Shown one piece after another: positions 46,046-56,580 of a DNA stretch of 64,000 nt. Source of the DNA: Lepas anatifera (Eukaryota; Arthropoda; Thecostraca; Lepadidae); assembly GCA_034440635.1 (NCBI GenBank), contig JAOTON010001583.1:682001-746000 (forward strand). The letters run 5' to 3'. The translations under genes were made by a program, and so were the position numbers. The notes beneath the pieces are model-generated. The model made no database searches and was not told where the DNA came from. It worked only from the letters and a program-made list of their open reading frames with translations. The first letter of the stretch is position 1. Every line of letters starts with the position of its first letter.

Positions 46046-46173
46046 CTCTGCTGCTGTCTCTGCTGCTGGCGTTACACCTCTGCGGGGCCCGGAGTCAGTT
46101 CTTCGCCGACACTGGCGCCAAACTGATGCCCCGCGTGCGTCGCACCCAGTTAACGGACCACGCTGCAGAGCAG
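46046..46173 (+). CDS. Secreted propeptide exon, ecdysis-triggering-hormone-like
   Basis: After the acceptor ending TTGACAG the frame reads a strongly hydrophobic LLLSLLLALHLCGARS, the end of a signal peptide, then QFFADTGAKLMPRV followed by RR and TQLTDHAAEQ, ending at donor CAG/GTAGGC (46173/46174) in phase 0. Arthropod ecdysis-triggering hormones carry FF-x(n)-K-x-x-PR(V/I/L/M) before an amidation Gly and a dibasic site; the FFAD-T-K-L-PRV spacing here fits closely. Against it, the amidation Gly is missing: PRV is followed directly by RR, which also makes an RVRR furin site. The initiator ATG must lie in an upstream exon that I could not find. A secreted propeptide is fairly safe; ETH identity is a hypothesis. 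Confidence 0.45.
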
Positions 46174-46289
46174 GTAGGCATCTGGGAATCTGGCAATCAT
46201 ACAGCAACAGTCAGCTCTGACGTCTCCTTTGGACCATGACACAGGTTTTGAGATGGTCGAGGAAATCAAGGTTTGTCTACTTGGCCTGG

Positions 46290-46460
46290 TGTCAGCGTTA
46301 CATCAGATTGCCATGGTTACCAATGCTCACTTGACCACCCGGGGGAGCATGGGTGGAAATCCCGGGGGCTTGGGAGGTCAGGACCCCCCCTGGATTTTGG
46401 GTATCCCATAGGTTTTGTATAGGGCTTGTATGGCCGTACCAGCGTGAACCCAACCAGGAC
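46290..46460 (+). repeat. Dispersed repeat related to 26255-26350
   Basis: Contains GGACCCCCCCTGGATTTTGG, CCCATAGGTTTTGTATAGGG and CTTGTATGGCCGTACCAG, parallel to the copy at 26255-26350. Confidence 0.4.
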
Positions 46461-47748
46461 CCCCCTGGATTGAGAAGAGATTTCCAGCCATGTGAGGTAG
46501 ATGGGTTCGACCTTATTCTCCGTGAAAGGTAAGTTATTGGACGAGGGAATCAAGCGGTTACTCGGTAAGCTCCATCAAATGGTTATTTCAGTGAAAATCC
46601 CATTATGTAGGTCCATTGGGAGGAGTCTACAGTGAATAATTCATGCGTTTTTAAACGTGTTCAAACATTGTCTCCCTTTCACTCGGTGCTTCTCGCTAGT
46701 TCCTGTGCATTTCTCACGCTGATGAGTTTAAAATAACGATACAATTCCGTGAGAAATCAAAGTGCAATAATATTTTTCGTTCTTATATAATCTTCTATTC
46801 TCATATTTCGACTGAATCATAGTCCGTTACTGATTATTCCAGAAGGCTGTTTACAAAATATGACAAAAAACCTGATGTTTTAATGATCATTTTTTTCATA
46901 GTCCCTGATGTTTCATCTCTGCTCTCACAGTTTCGTCATTGGATGTTTTATATTTAAACCTGAAGATCCCTTAATCCTGTGCTCCTTTGCGTAATCCCTC
47001 CTCAGTGAAAGTTAATTAAGCACCCTACTTCAGCGGAAGAAAACCAAAAAATGTGTTGCTATCTGAAAGCCAAGCTCAAACTTCAGCCAACTATTGGCTT
47101 TCCGAGGAGAGATTCTATATAATGTTTCCCCTCATGAAATTCATAATTTTGATGCTTATTATTCCAGGATGTTTTTTCTTGACGTTCTTCAGCTTTGCCA
47201 ACAAAGTTTCAATGTGCCAGTGTTCTTGCTTTCTATATGGTCATGGTTCCACGTCAGTGCTGCCACTCTTATTTGCTCTAAGTTGCTTTGAATAGTTACA
47301 TGTGTGCATCTGGAAGAGTTCAAATAGTTTTACTTCACGCTAACATACCCCTAGACAACTCAAAATGAAATCTAGATAAATAGTTTTGATGATTTGTGTA
47401 TGGCAAAACCAGCTTGGAGGCTTACATCAAATAATAACCTTTGCTAAGTCCAGATGTAGTAAGTCCATCATCAAGGCTCAGGAAGTTTGACGGAAGGTCT
47501 AAAGTTTTTTTTAAGTAGTAGAGCGAGGAATAGATAATCCACTAATTATAACTTTGTTTAGATAACGTAGCTTGACACAATTTAAATCTTACATGATTAT
47601 GTGGTGATGCAAATTGTGCAATAAGCCAATTGGGTAGGTACCGTTCGCTCATCTTATACATTTTGGAGTTTTTTTCTGCAGTCATCCATGCGTGTTTTGG
47701 ACCTCTATGAATATTCCTCTGAAGGAATGCTAGCTTTCTGTGTGGTGC
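46461..47748. other. No gene recognised
   Basis: AT-rich DNA. If the ETH-like exon is real, part of this would be its following intron. A plus-strand 80-codon frame at 47053-47295 is hydrophobic but has no supporting context. Confidence 0.4.
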
Positions 47749-48547
47749 TTAACACCCGCACTGGAGGGGGTCTGGCACTAACGCGTACTGGAGGAGAGTC
47801 TGGCACTAACGCGCACTGGAGGGGAGTCTGGTAGGCCCCCATGAGATCTCAAAACTAAGAAGCGTAGAAAAACTTTCATTGCAGGGGCGGGTGGCAGATA
47901 TGTCAGGAATGTGCTAAAAGCGAAGCAGGGTCAGAGAGAGAAGGTCGCAAGCAATCTTTAATAAGCTGATGGGATCAAGGTAATTCAAGGCCATTGACCT
48001 ATAAGGTCACAACATAGTGTACACTCTAAAATGTACACGATAACTAGCACTATAGCAACCGTTGGGGGAGATGAGGATTGACTTTTTCCCATGACATTTC
48101 ACCTTGACCTTGAACTTTGTATTGAGTTACCTTAACTATGACTTCATAGCATAATATACATCAGACTGGGTAACGCCATTTGACCGAAAGCACTGGGGAT
48201 CAATGACCTTAAAAAATGCTGACATGACCTTGACTTTTGATCTTTGACTTTGACCTTGACCTTCATGTGAAGTTGCCCTGATATATCATCCAGTTTATAT
48301 GGTGTTATGAAGTCACAGATTGGTCTCCCATGACCATGGGTTGTGGTGATCTCAAATTGTAAATCTGACTTTGAAAGCTTATAAATAAATTTTTGTCGAT
48401 CGATTTTCAAAATTCATTCACCAATTCACGCGCCATTAAATTTTGTTAAATGTGGCTTAAAATTATTGTGTCGGCTTTAAGTGGTTCTTCGACCGCCTTG
48501 GAAAATAGGTGGGGCCTCTGAGGTCCCCCCTCTAGTGCGCGTGTTAA
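47749..48547 (-). repeat. TTAA-bounded MITE, family C copy 2
   Basis: Edges TTAACACCCGCACTGGAGGG at 47749 and CTCTAGTGCGCGTGTTAA ending at 48547. Reverse orientation to copy 1. The CACTGGAGG-GAGTCTGG unit is repeated three times at the left end, as it is twice at the right end of copy 1. Contains TGACTTTGACCTTGACCTTC near 48246-48266. Shares its right TTAA with the family A element that follows. Confidence 0.75.
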
Positions 48548-49323
48548 CCCTCGCCCCACCGGGGGCATTGATGGCCCCCTAAGGCTTTTCAAGATAGCAG
48601 AAAAAAGTTGAGACGCAGCACCCATCGTAGATGAGTTTATCGTGGTTGAGGGCTATGTTTCTCACCCAATTATTTTCTCACCATCCCTGAAATTTTCTAC
48701 CCCGAGTCACACAATGTCGGGTCACCAGGTGAACCTCACTTCAACTTTTGAGCTCTATAATAGCTACATTTCTTGGCTGATCAGTTTCAAACTTCCTTCA
48801 CTTCATGACCCCTCCAGGGTCTGCAACATTTATATCCGAGATTTCTTGATTTCGTGACCTGAGCTCATGTCATGAGGTAACCTCTACCATTGGAAAAGCA
48901 TGGGGAAAAGCTGTATTATGATCTAAAAGTCACAAATACGATTGAAGATGCTTAGATTGCTCAGAACAGCGTTCTTGGACACCCTTGCACGGACTCCAGA
49001 GGCGATATTTGCCCTTTGACCTATCTGAGGCCATCACAGGTCACCGGGGGTCAAATACAGTATTTTGACGATAGATTTTGCTTAACCAAGCTAGAGCACT
49101 GAAATGAACGTTATCGTGTATGTCTCGTCACTGGCTTTCATGCAGCATACGGCAAGGTCACTTTCGTGACCTCAGGTCATATTAGGTCACGAGGTGACCT
49201 CTGGAGTTCAAACTAACGGCGGGAGGTCATTATGTTCCACGTAACGGAAAAATATCTGGCATTTTCCTATCAAATGTGATTTACCAAATTTCAATAGCCC
49301 TAACGGCATGATGCTCAGTTTGC

Positions 49324-49796
49324 TTAAAAGCAATGTGGCACCTTTATAACGTGATTTTAACAGAGATAGCCAAGTTGTAAAGCAAGTCGGAAAACCCGGT
49401 ACTCTATATATAATTTGCCTTGGTACTCGATATTTCCGTAGAAAAAAGCTAAAACCTACCCAAAATGTACCTCTCATGTACCTCTGCCAGGCGGCCATTG
49501 TTGTGAGCTGCTGGTGTGACGACATATGCTGACCTCACGATGAGCATCAGCCAATTGAAACCCTTGAAGCGTTTCGAGTATGGTAGTGTTTGCTAGATCA
49601 TGACATTATCCACAGGCATATATTCATTTCTTTTCCTAGAGCCTAGAGAAGTATTCGACAAACCAAAATATTGAGCTTATTGTACATTTTTCAGAGAAAT
49701 CATGAGTGGTTTCATTATTTTCGGCTAAAAGTACGCCTAATTACACTAAATTCCAGGATTCGAGCAAGGTGCCACATTCCCTTTGAGCATTGTAAA
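49324..49796 (+). repeat. MITE, family H copy 2, uninterrupted
   Basis: Begins TTAAAAGCAATGTGGCACC and ends GGTGCCACATTCCCTTTGA (TTAA changed to TTGA). It entered a GCTTAA site of the family A element; other A copies read GGCTTAATCATTGCATAT at that point. Serves as the empty-site reference for the family C insertion at 7985. Confidence 0.75.
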
Positions 49797-49813
49797 TTTT
49801 AGTGGAAATAGCA

Positions 49814-50265
49814 TATTTATTTATTTATTTCAACGTCTCGGAACTCTTCCAATACTATGGCTATTAGTGAGCCCAGGTCGGTAGGAGACAACATACAAAT
49901 TTACTCCGGGATACATACATCCACTTATAACAAAAAAGATATTAGAAGCTATAAATCGGGCCAATTTCAGTTCCCTACATCCCTCCGCTTCATAGATGTT
50001 TCCTCAAAGATCTTTTAAGGCTGAGGAGGGAGCCGTCCCGAACTGCTGGTGGCAAACTTGAAAGCTGCTGCAGCACGGTACTTATAAAATCTCCTCCCAT
50101 TCTCAGTTCGTATGCGCGGGAGGCACAGGTTTTCATCCTGGCGAGTAGTACGGTCTCTAAATTCTCGCCTGGTTACGAACTCACGTAATAAACCTGCCGG
50201 CTCGCCCGTTACCATTACTCGTTTCAGCAAACACAGGGAGTGGTAGGTTCCAAGCTCACGTGCAG
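49814..50265 (-). mobile_element. Non-LTR retrotransposon 3' fragment
   Basis: On the minus strand a frame ending at 50015 reads REFRDRTTRQDENLCLPRIR then TENGRRFYKYRAAAAF, like the C-terminal tail of arthropod LINE reverse transcriptases (LPRxRTExGRRxFxYRxxxLWN). After the stop come about 180 bases and an AAATA-type tail (plus-strand TTTATTTATTTATTT at 49816-49830). Heavily 5'-truncated, as usual for LINE insertions. Confidence 0.55.
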
Positions 50266-50467
50266 GTGTTTCCTAACCTGACCTCTGGAGGTCAAACCGT
50301 TGTCCTGAGTGCTTAAATATACTAATTAATTTCTTACTGAATTCACACGAGCTTTCTAATGTACCTCGCAGATTTGCGCTAAGACCCATATTTTCGGAGT
50401 TAGAGGGGCATCAATGGTCCCCCGGTGGGGCTAAGGTGGCGCCGGACCTCCGGTAGGGCGTGGGTTA

Positions 50468-51296
50468 AGGGCAAGGGGTGCTTAAGGGTCCCAGCTAAAA
50501 ATTCCAGAGTGCCCATAGAAAACACATATTAAAAGGCTATTCAAGTGAAGGCAGGGAGGTTCGGGACGCCCAGTTAGTAGTTTTTAGATAACGTAGTTTT
50601 GTCCCATCCCAGCCCACATGCTAGGAGTTTTCCATGAGGAGCAAAAGTGCTAGGTCATACAAATCCCCTTGAATAATCGATAAGTGCAGGTAATATAAAT
50701 ATCACATACCCATGCTCTTTTTTCCCTCATCTGAACTATGATTTTATGTTTTGGTGTAAAGGGATATTAGGGAGGTTTGCTCGGGTTTATTTAACCTTAC
50801 AGTTGATGCTCTATTAAGGCAAATAACTTTCTTTAACTGTTACGATATTAGGTTTTAACTTGCAAAGCTTTCTTTGGAGAGCTGTGAAGCTCATTAGTGT
50901 TGACATTGGGATAATTGTGGCAGGTTGTCCCTAATGCGAGGTAAAGAGTTATCGAAAAGTTTAATGGGTATTTCATGGCAAATTTTTCGAAAATAGTCAC
51001 GCGACATGCCTGTTTTGTGTGACTTTTAACATTAGCAAAAAAATTATTAAATGTTTAGAAAAACACAAAAAATATCCAGAACCATCCCAGGTAGATACAT
51101 ACTGTCCCTGACGGGACCAGATAACCATGGCCCGTATCTGCTGAACTTGGGTTAGGCCAAGTTCTGCTTTTGAAGTTTGGAAAGTGAAATTTAAGTTGAC
51201 GAATGGTAATCTAATTAGGTACCATTCCACCTGTGTCAGTAGTATAATGCAATAACCAAGGAAAGCCTATGTTAAAGGTAGATGAGAGTATATTAC
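50468..51296. other. No gene recognised
   Basis: Non-coding spacer between two family A elements. No match to any repeat in the window. Confidence 0.4.
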
Positions 51297-52329
51297 TTAA
51301 CCCGCGCCCCACCGGGGGTCCGGCGCCACCTTCGCCCCACCGGGGGGCCATCGAAGGCCTCCCTCTAACTCCGAAAATATGGGCGTTAGCGCAAATCTGC
51401 AAAGTGCAATAGAAAGCTCGCGTGAATTCAGTAAGAAATTACTTTGCATGTTTTAGTGCTCAGGTCAATGGTTTGACCTCCAGAGGTCAAATTAGGTCAA
51501 GATCGGCTATTTTCACTCAAATATGCAATGATTAAGCAAACTGGGCATAACTCTTACGTAATTAGAGCTATTGACGCCTGGTAAAGTACATTTGATAGCA
51601 AATTGCCAGTACTTTTTCCGCTATGTGGAAGGTAAAGACCTCCCGCCAGTGGTTTGACCTCCAGAGGTCACCTCGTGACCTAATATGGCTTGAGGTCACG
51701 AAAGGTCAAAAAGTGACCTTGCCGTATATCAAATGAAAGCCAGTGACAAGACAAACACGATGGTGTTTGTTTTACTGCTCTAGCTTAATTATGTCAAAAG
51801 TTATTGTCAAAATACTGTTTTTGACCCCTGGTGACCTTGGATGACCTTGGAAATGTCAAAGGGAAAATATGACGCCTGGGATCCGTGAAAGGGTGTCCAA
51901 AAACGCTGTTCTGAGCAGTCTGAGTATTTGCAATCATTTTTGTGGCTTTTATATCACGAAACAACTTTTCCCCATGCTTTTCCAATGGGAGAGGTCGCCT
52001 CGTGACCTGACCTCAGGGCACGAAATCGAAAAATCCCGAATAAACACCTTATAGACCCTGGAGGGGTTATGAAGTGTAGGAAGTTTCAAATTGATCGACT
52101 TTGAAATGTAGCTCTTACAGAGTTCTAAAGGTGAAGTGAGGTGACCTTGGTTGACCTCGTCTGGTGACCTGACCTTGGGTGACCTGGGGTAAAAAATTTC
52201 AGGGATGATGGGAAAAAGATGCAGTGAGAGGAAGAGCCCTCAACCGCGGTGCTGCGCTCCGTCGTTTTTCTGCTATCCCGGAAAAACCTTAGGGGGCCAT
52301 CGATGGCCCCCCGGTGGGGCGAGGGTTAA
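51297..52329 (+). repeat. TTAA-bounded MITE, family A copy 2
   Basis: TTAACCCGCGCCCCACCGGG at the left and CCCGGTGGGGCGAGGGTTAA at the right, 1033 bp. Nearly identical, in reverse, to copy 3 at 60340-61372, so both are probably recent. Contains a minus-strand 63-codon frame (51794-51985) that also appears in copy 3. Confidence 0.85.
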
Positions 52330-53980
52330 AATTTCAGTTGAAAGTATCAAAGGCTTCCATCCCGACTCTCAGCCTGCGTGGTTAAAATCGTATTAATTTG
52401 CATACTGTTGAAGGCAATGGAGATCTAAGTGTAAGCATACCTTGTCCTTGCTCTGAGTCAGAGTAGATTCTGGCCCAGTGTTTATTAGTCAGAGTTGAGT
52501 CGACTCACTTCTAGATTTTGGCTTGGTCAGGATCGACTCACCGGTTTAACACGTTGAGTCGACCCAGAATCAGAGTCAGTCACTAAGCTGTGAGTTGGAG
52601 TAGCATCAACTAAAAAGATCCGTCATCAACAAGCCTGATGAGGTGCTGTGACTGATGTCATTGATGTACTCGACAGGTGATGGCGATGGATCCAGCCACG
52701 GGGAGCATCATGTACCTGGTGCCTTTCGCTATCACAGAGCGGGGTGCCAGAGTTTTTGTGGAGAACGTGTGAGTGAGGATCTGATTCCGACGACTGCAGC
52801 TCCGTCCGGTCATCTCACCATGGACAAATCACCGCACAACAGACGCACCGGGGTCTCAACACTTCAGGCACCCTGAAGTCGTGATGTGCTAGCTGCCGTC
52901 GGCCATGGCATTGAGCCAATACGTTCGATGTCATTTACACGCGGAATTTCTCTCTAAATGGCGGTATTCATGGTCCGGGTCCCCGCAGACAACGTCATCA
53001 TTACAGATGAGTCAATGTGATCATTTTATAGGCAACATTGTCTTCAATAGCGGCACAATCACAAAAGTGAATGTCGCCTCTTGAAGACCAATGTGTGATG
53101 GTGATGCTCGACTCCAAAGGGAAAAACAAAACATATTGTGGTGAATAAGCGCATTTCATTATATTTTCAGCAGCTGAGTCTCCAAACCTGGGAAGAGAAA
53201 AGCGCCCAAAAGTATGTTGTGCCAATGCCACCTCTCCATTCACCCTCAGTGTCCCTTCCACAACAAGGGGGCGCTCTGCTCTCTTCCTCTTTTGGCTGCA
53301 CCCCCCTCTGACGCATGAGTTTGGCTGTCTGCGATGGCTAAGTCCGCAGAAATGACGGAGAACCTTCTAAATTTGAAATCCTCTACAAAACGATTATGAT
53401 GTGAGACAAGAAGGGTAACCAATAGCGGCTATTCATGATTTTTTTGGAAAGATATATTGGAGCTTTTGTTGGATATGTTATTAAATGGACATTGAAAAAA
53501 ATTCGGACCTTTGAAGCTGCATTCAGCCCTTCGTCAATGACTTGTCTGATGGTATCGACCGAAATAGATGTTGGAGACAAGTAGTTAACACCTCTCAATT
53601 AAAGTGCAGTGTTAAAACCTACAATTTAAACTCGCTGACGAAGGCCTGAATACAGTTTGAAAGCTCTGAACCAGTTTGAAAGCTTTTTCAGTGTGGAGAA
53701 GTCAATCTAATAATATATCCAGCTATTTGTGATGTGTGTGAATTGAATGACTTTAACGAGGCTGGCATATACGTGTTTATACACCAGCTGTTCAACAGAT
53801 AATATAAGTTTGCGCTTTCTAGATTCTGGTGAATCGGAGTTTTGTCTTGATGTCAATGTTCGGCGAAGAGAAGGCCTAGAACTAGTAGTGAGGCGGAGAA
53901 ATTGGATATACCAATGTGACGAATCGTCGAAAATGCGTAATGGAAAAAATTTGAAACATTTGTGACTGTGGCAAAAGATC
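52330..53980. other. Mostly unrecognised; holds one exon candidate and a GAGTC-rich stretch
   Basis: At 52455-52590 GAGTC or its complement recurs many times, including TGAGTCGACTCA at 52497-52508 and TTGAGTCGACCC near 52555. The exon candidate at 52677 is listed separately. Nothing else is supported. Confidence 0.35.
52677..52768 (+). CDS. Candidate internal exon (unidentified)
   Basis: Between a CGACAG acceptor (52671-52676) and a strong donor (AACGT then GTGAGTGAG, 52768/52769) lies a frame reading VMAMDPATGSIMYLVPFAIT and on to ERGARVFVENV. Composition is protein-like and uses no rare pattern. The upstream frame has a stop within 15 bases, which fits an acceptor, although the pyrimidine tract is poor. 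I do not recognise the protein. Could instead be a chance frame. Confidence 0.3.
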
Positions 53981-54027
53981 CCACTCTCCCCATGTTATTA
54001 CAAGAGCTTTTGACATGGGGAGAGTGG
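53981..54027. repeat. Perfect 15-bp inverted repeat (hairpin)
   Basis: CCACTCTCCCCATGT (53981-53995) and ACATGGGGAGAGTGG (54013-54027) with a 17-base loop. A second small inverted pair, GTTTGCC and GGCAAAC, follows at about 54097-54117. Not matched to any MITE end in the window. Confidence 0.8.
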
Positions 54028-54374
54028 AGCGTTATGATACAAGGGTATGTTGATACAATGAGGATAATTGGGAAGCCACTTAAGCTGATAATAATGTTTG
54101 CCAATGCGAGGCAAACTGCCCGAACTTGGTCAAATTTGAATTCCCAAGGACAGTCGGAGCCCATATTTAACTAAATAATAAAAAATAATTATAATTTTAC
54201 GCATTTGATGTCGCCATCATGACGTTATCGAATATGATAAGTCTGAGATTCATGCAAAATATCATATATGACGTCATTGAATGGGCACGTAACGCGCATG
54301 TGTTTCCTTGAAAAGACATTTCCAGATAAACTTTGGCTTTCGATTCCGATCGTGTGATTTATTTGACGCTATCT

Positions 54375-54660
54375 GAGACATAGTTATGGGGGATTCCAGG
54401 ACAGATTGACCAAGGCTTGACACCACCATGTCTAGAAAAAATCTAGAACTTTGACTCCGGGGTAGTTTTGGGCCAGGAACACGCCTGTGAGTATCTTAGC
54501 TCTCTCCGACCAACGGCGACCGAGTTATATCCCGACGCATTTTCGGGAGGTCACCTTGTAAACTCATCTTTGATGCTTCATAACTCAAAAACGTATTACC
54601 TGATTAACAAGTTTTGTATATCATTTTACTCATCTTTAATCATACATTATTTTGAAGAAA
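54375..54660 (+). repeat. Dispersed repeat J, copy 1 (inverse of 62655-62910)
   Basis: Shares, in inverse orientation, ACCACCATGTCTAGAAAAAA, CGAGTTATA, GGAGGTCAC, ACTCATCTTTGATG and AACAAGTTTTGTATATCATT with the segment at 62655-62910. Confidence 0.55.
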
Positions 54661-54734
54661 AAAATTGAAGGTTAAAAAATTTTGACTTTTAATTTATTTA
54701 CCATTTTGTGACCCAGCTTGACTTGTTCGCAGTT

Positions 54735-55693
54735 GGGTCATTCCACCATACATCGACCAAAATTATCGTAAAATAAAAACCTTCTATTTTTTATTCTCTC
54801 CAAAATTGGTGCCAAGGGGGTTTCAAAGTTGTAGAATCTAACCATGGCGTCAACATTATTCTTTCAAAATTTGGTATGATGATTATAGCCTCCGGCATTT
54901 TTCGGGGGTCGCCATGTAGGCATTGTTTTGAAAGCCTATAGTTCTGCTATTTTTTTAACGATCGCAATGATATTTTAAAGTTTTGTTGACCATTTAGCAG
55001 ATTTAGATTTGGCTATCTTCGATTTTTATATTTCTGCAAATTTGATCTCATGACCTCGTGACCTAGTTTTTGAACGGAGACCTTGGCCCGCACTACGATA
55101 AAATTTATAAATTTGTGTAAAAGGATTTTTACATTTGGAAATTGTCTCTTAGATAAAATAATAAAAAATATGGCTTTTGCCCAAAATATACTACTTTTTA
55201 CTTCCGAAACATGGCACTAGGTGTCACTATGGAGCTCTGCCGTCGTAATTCACGGTATGGTTAATGCCAGTGACGGCGGAACGTCCGAATTTAAGTGGCA
55301 CGATGGACTTTTCAACCCATTTCTTTCTAGTCAACGCCAAAGGGTGTGGTAACCCTTGCACGTACGGGGAGGGGGCGTTGCTGCAACCCCGCAGGTTTTT
55401 TAAGAATTGAAAACAAGCTTCTTAAGTTAGTCTTGAAATGTTGTATACCTCTGGGACATTCATTGCGCATATTTTGCGATAAAAAAATGGTTCCTACCTT
55501 TCAATGTCTCGGATTTATGACCTCAAAGGTGGAGGCATGTTGGAATTATTTGGGTGCCTGTACTCGTTTTCACGTAAATGTTCCTGTCTCTCATCGTCCT
55601 CTTGCAGCATTCGCTCATGAACTGGCCTAGAATATTTTCTTCCAAACTTCAATGATAACGCTTATGAGGTTAGACCTTTCATGACCTTTTTGC
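54735..55693. repeat. Dispersed repeat, family E copy 2 (inverse of copy 1)
   Basis: Reverse complement of 4612-5575 with scattered differences: TGGGTCATTCCACCATACAT at the left end, CTCATGACCTCGTGACC, ACTAGGTGTCACTATGGAGC, and ATGAGGTTAGACCTTTCATG at the right end. Confidence 0.6.
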
Positions 55694-55820
55694 CATTCAA
55701 TGACCTTGATGTGACCTGGAGGGACCTCACTGTGTCGAATAACGACTACAGATGCGTGTTTCAATTCGGTATTTCTAAATGAGATGAACATCGAATTATT
55801 TGAGTTGCGTCCGATACGAC

Positions 55821-56295
55821 GGACTTGACCTTTTTGACCTGTGACCTTATTTTACCTTGAAAGGAGGTAAGCAATAACTGATGAAGAAGCAAACTTACTT
55901 GGCGTAGACGATGCAGAATGGTTCATGAATAGTCAAGTTGAATTAGATGGACACTAAACTAGTTGGTTTGCAAATTACATGGACTTGACCTTTTTCGAAA
56001 TTTGACCTGATTTGACCTTGAAGGGGTGTAAGCAATAGCAGATGATGAAGGAGGCACTTGGCGTAAATGATGCAAAATTTCTTACGAATAGACCATTTGC
56101 ATGAACAGGACACTGAACAAGACGTTTTTGTTCCAATACGGACTTGACTTTTTCGACATTTGAACTAAGCTGACCTTGAAGGGAGTGTAAGCAGTGACAG
56201 ATGATAAGAAACAACAAATGGGGTAAATAATTCAGAATGGCTTATGAATACTCCATTTAAATGACGTGGACACTTGAACTAGTTACTTTCACTTT
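55821..56295 (+). repeat. Tandem repeat, about 160-bp unit, three copies
   Basis: GGACTTGACCTTTTT starts units at 55821 and 55981, and GGACTTGACTTTTTCG at about 56140. Each unit then has TTGACCTTGAAGG or a variant, GTAAGCAATA, ACAGATGATGAAG-like, GGCGTAAATGATGCA-like and GGACACT-AACTAG segments. TGACCT hexamers recur in each unit. Confidence 0.8.
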
Positions 56296-56580
56296 TAAGG
56301 AGTACTTTTGAACTCTGAATCAGTCCCATGCAATGCAATACACCACCAAAAATCATAGATATGTTTTTAGTGCCTAAGACTTCTTCATTATAAAAGATCT
56401 TAAATAATGTGAACGCTGAGCACAATTCACTTAGAGATTACCATAGGTCATGCTTTAACACGTTTGGAATGCCACAAGAGATTACCAAAAGCTATAGAAG
56501 CTGAATCGAGGTCCTAGCATGCTTTAAATTCAAGCTACGTCCGGGGAACGCGGCACAAAGCCTCAAAAGTAAAAATTTTC

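Larger units (their letters stand above)
48544..50467 (-). repeat. TTAA-bounded MITE, family A copy 5, carrying two later insertions
   Basis: Left TTAACCCTCGCCCCACCGG at 48544, right CGGTAGGGCGTGGGTTAA ending at 50467. Same orientation as copy 3. It is nearly twice the family length because a family H MITE (49324-49796) and a LINE 3' fragment (about 49814-50265) lie inside; removing both gives about 1 kb. Confidence 0.75.

Noticed and set aside
53747..53965. 72-codon plus-strand frame with several Cys
   Set aside because: No signal peptide or known motif; starts in AT-rich spacer without promoter features.
53981..54027. MicroRNA precursor
   Set aside because: Stem of only 15 bp, with mismatches immediately outside it; no family resemblance that I can name.
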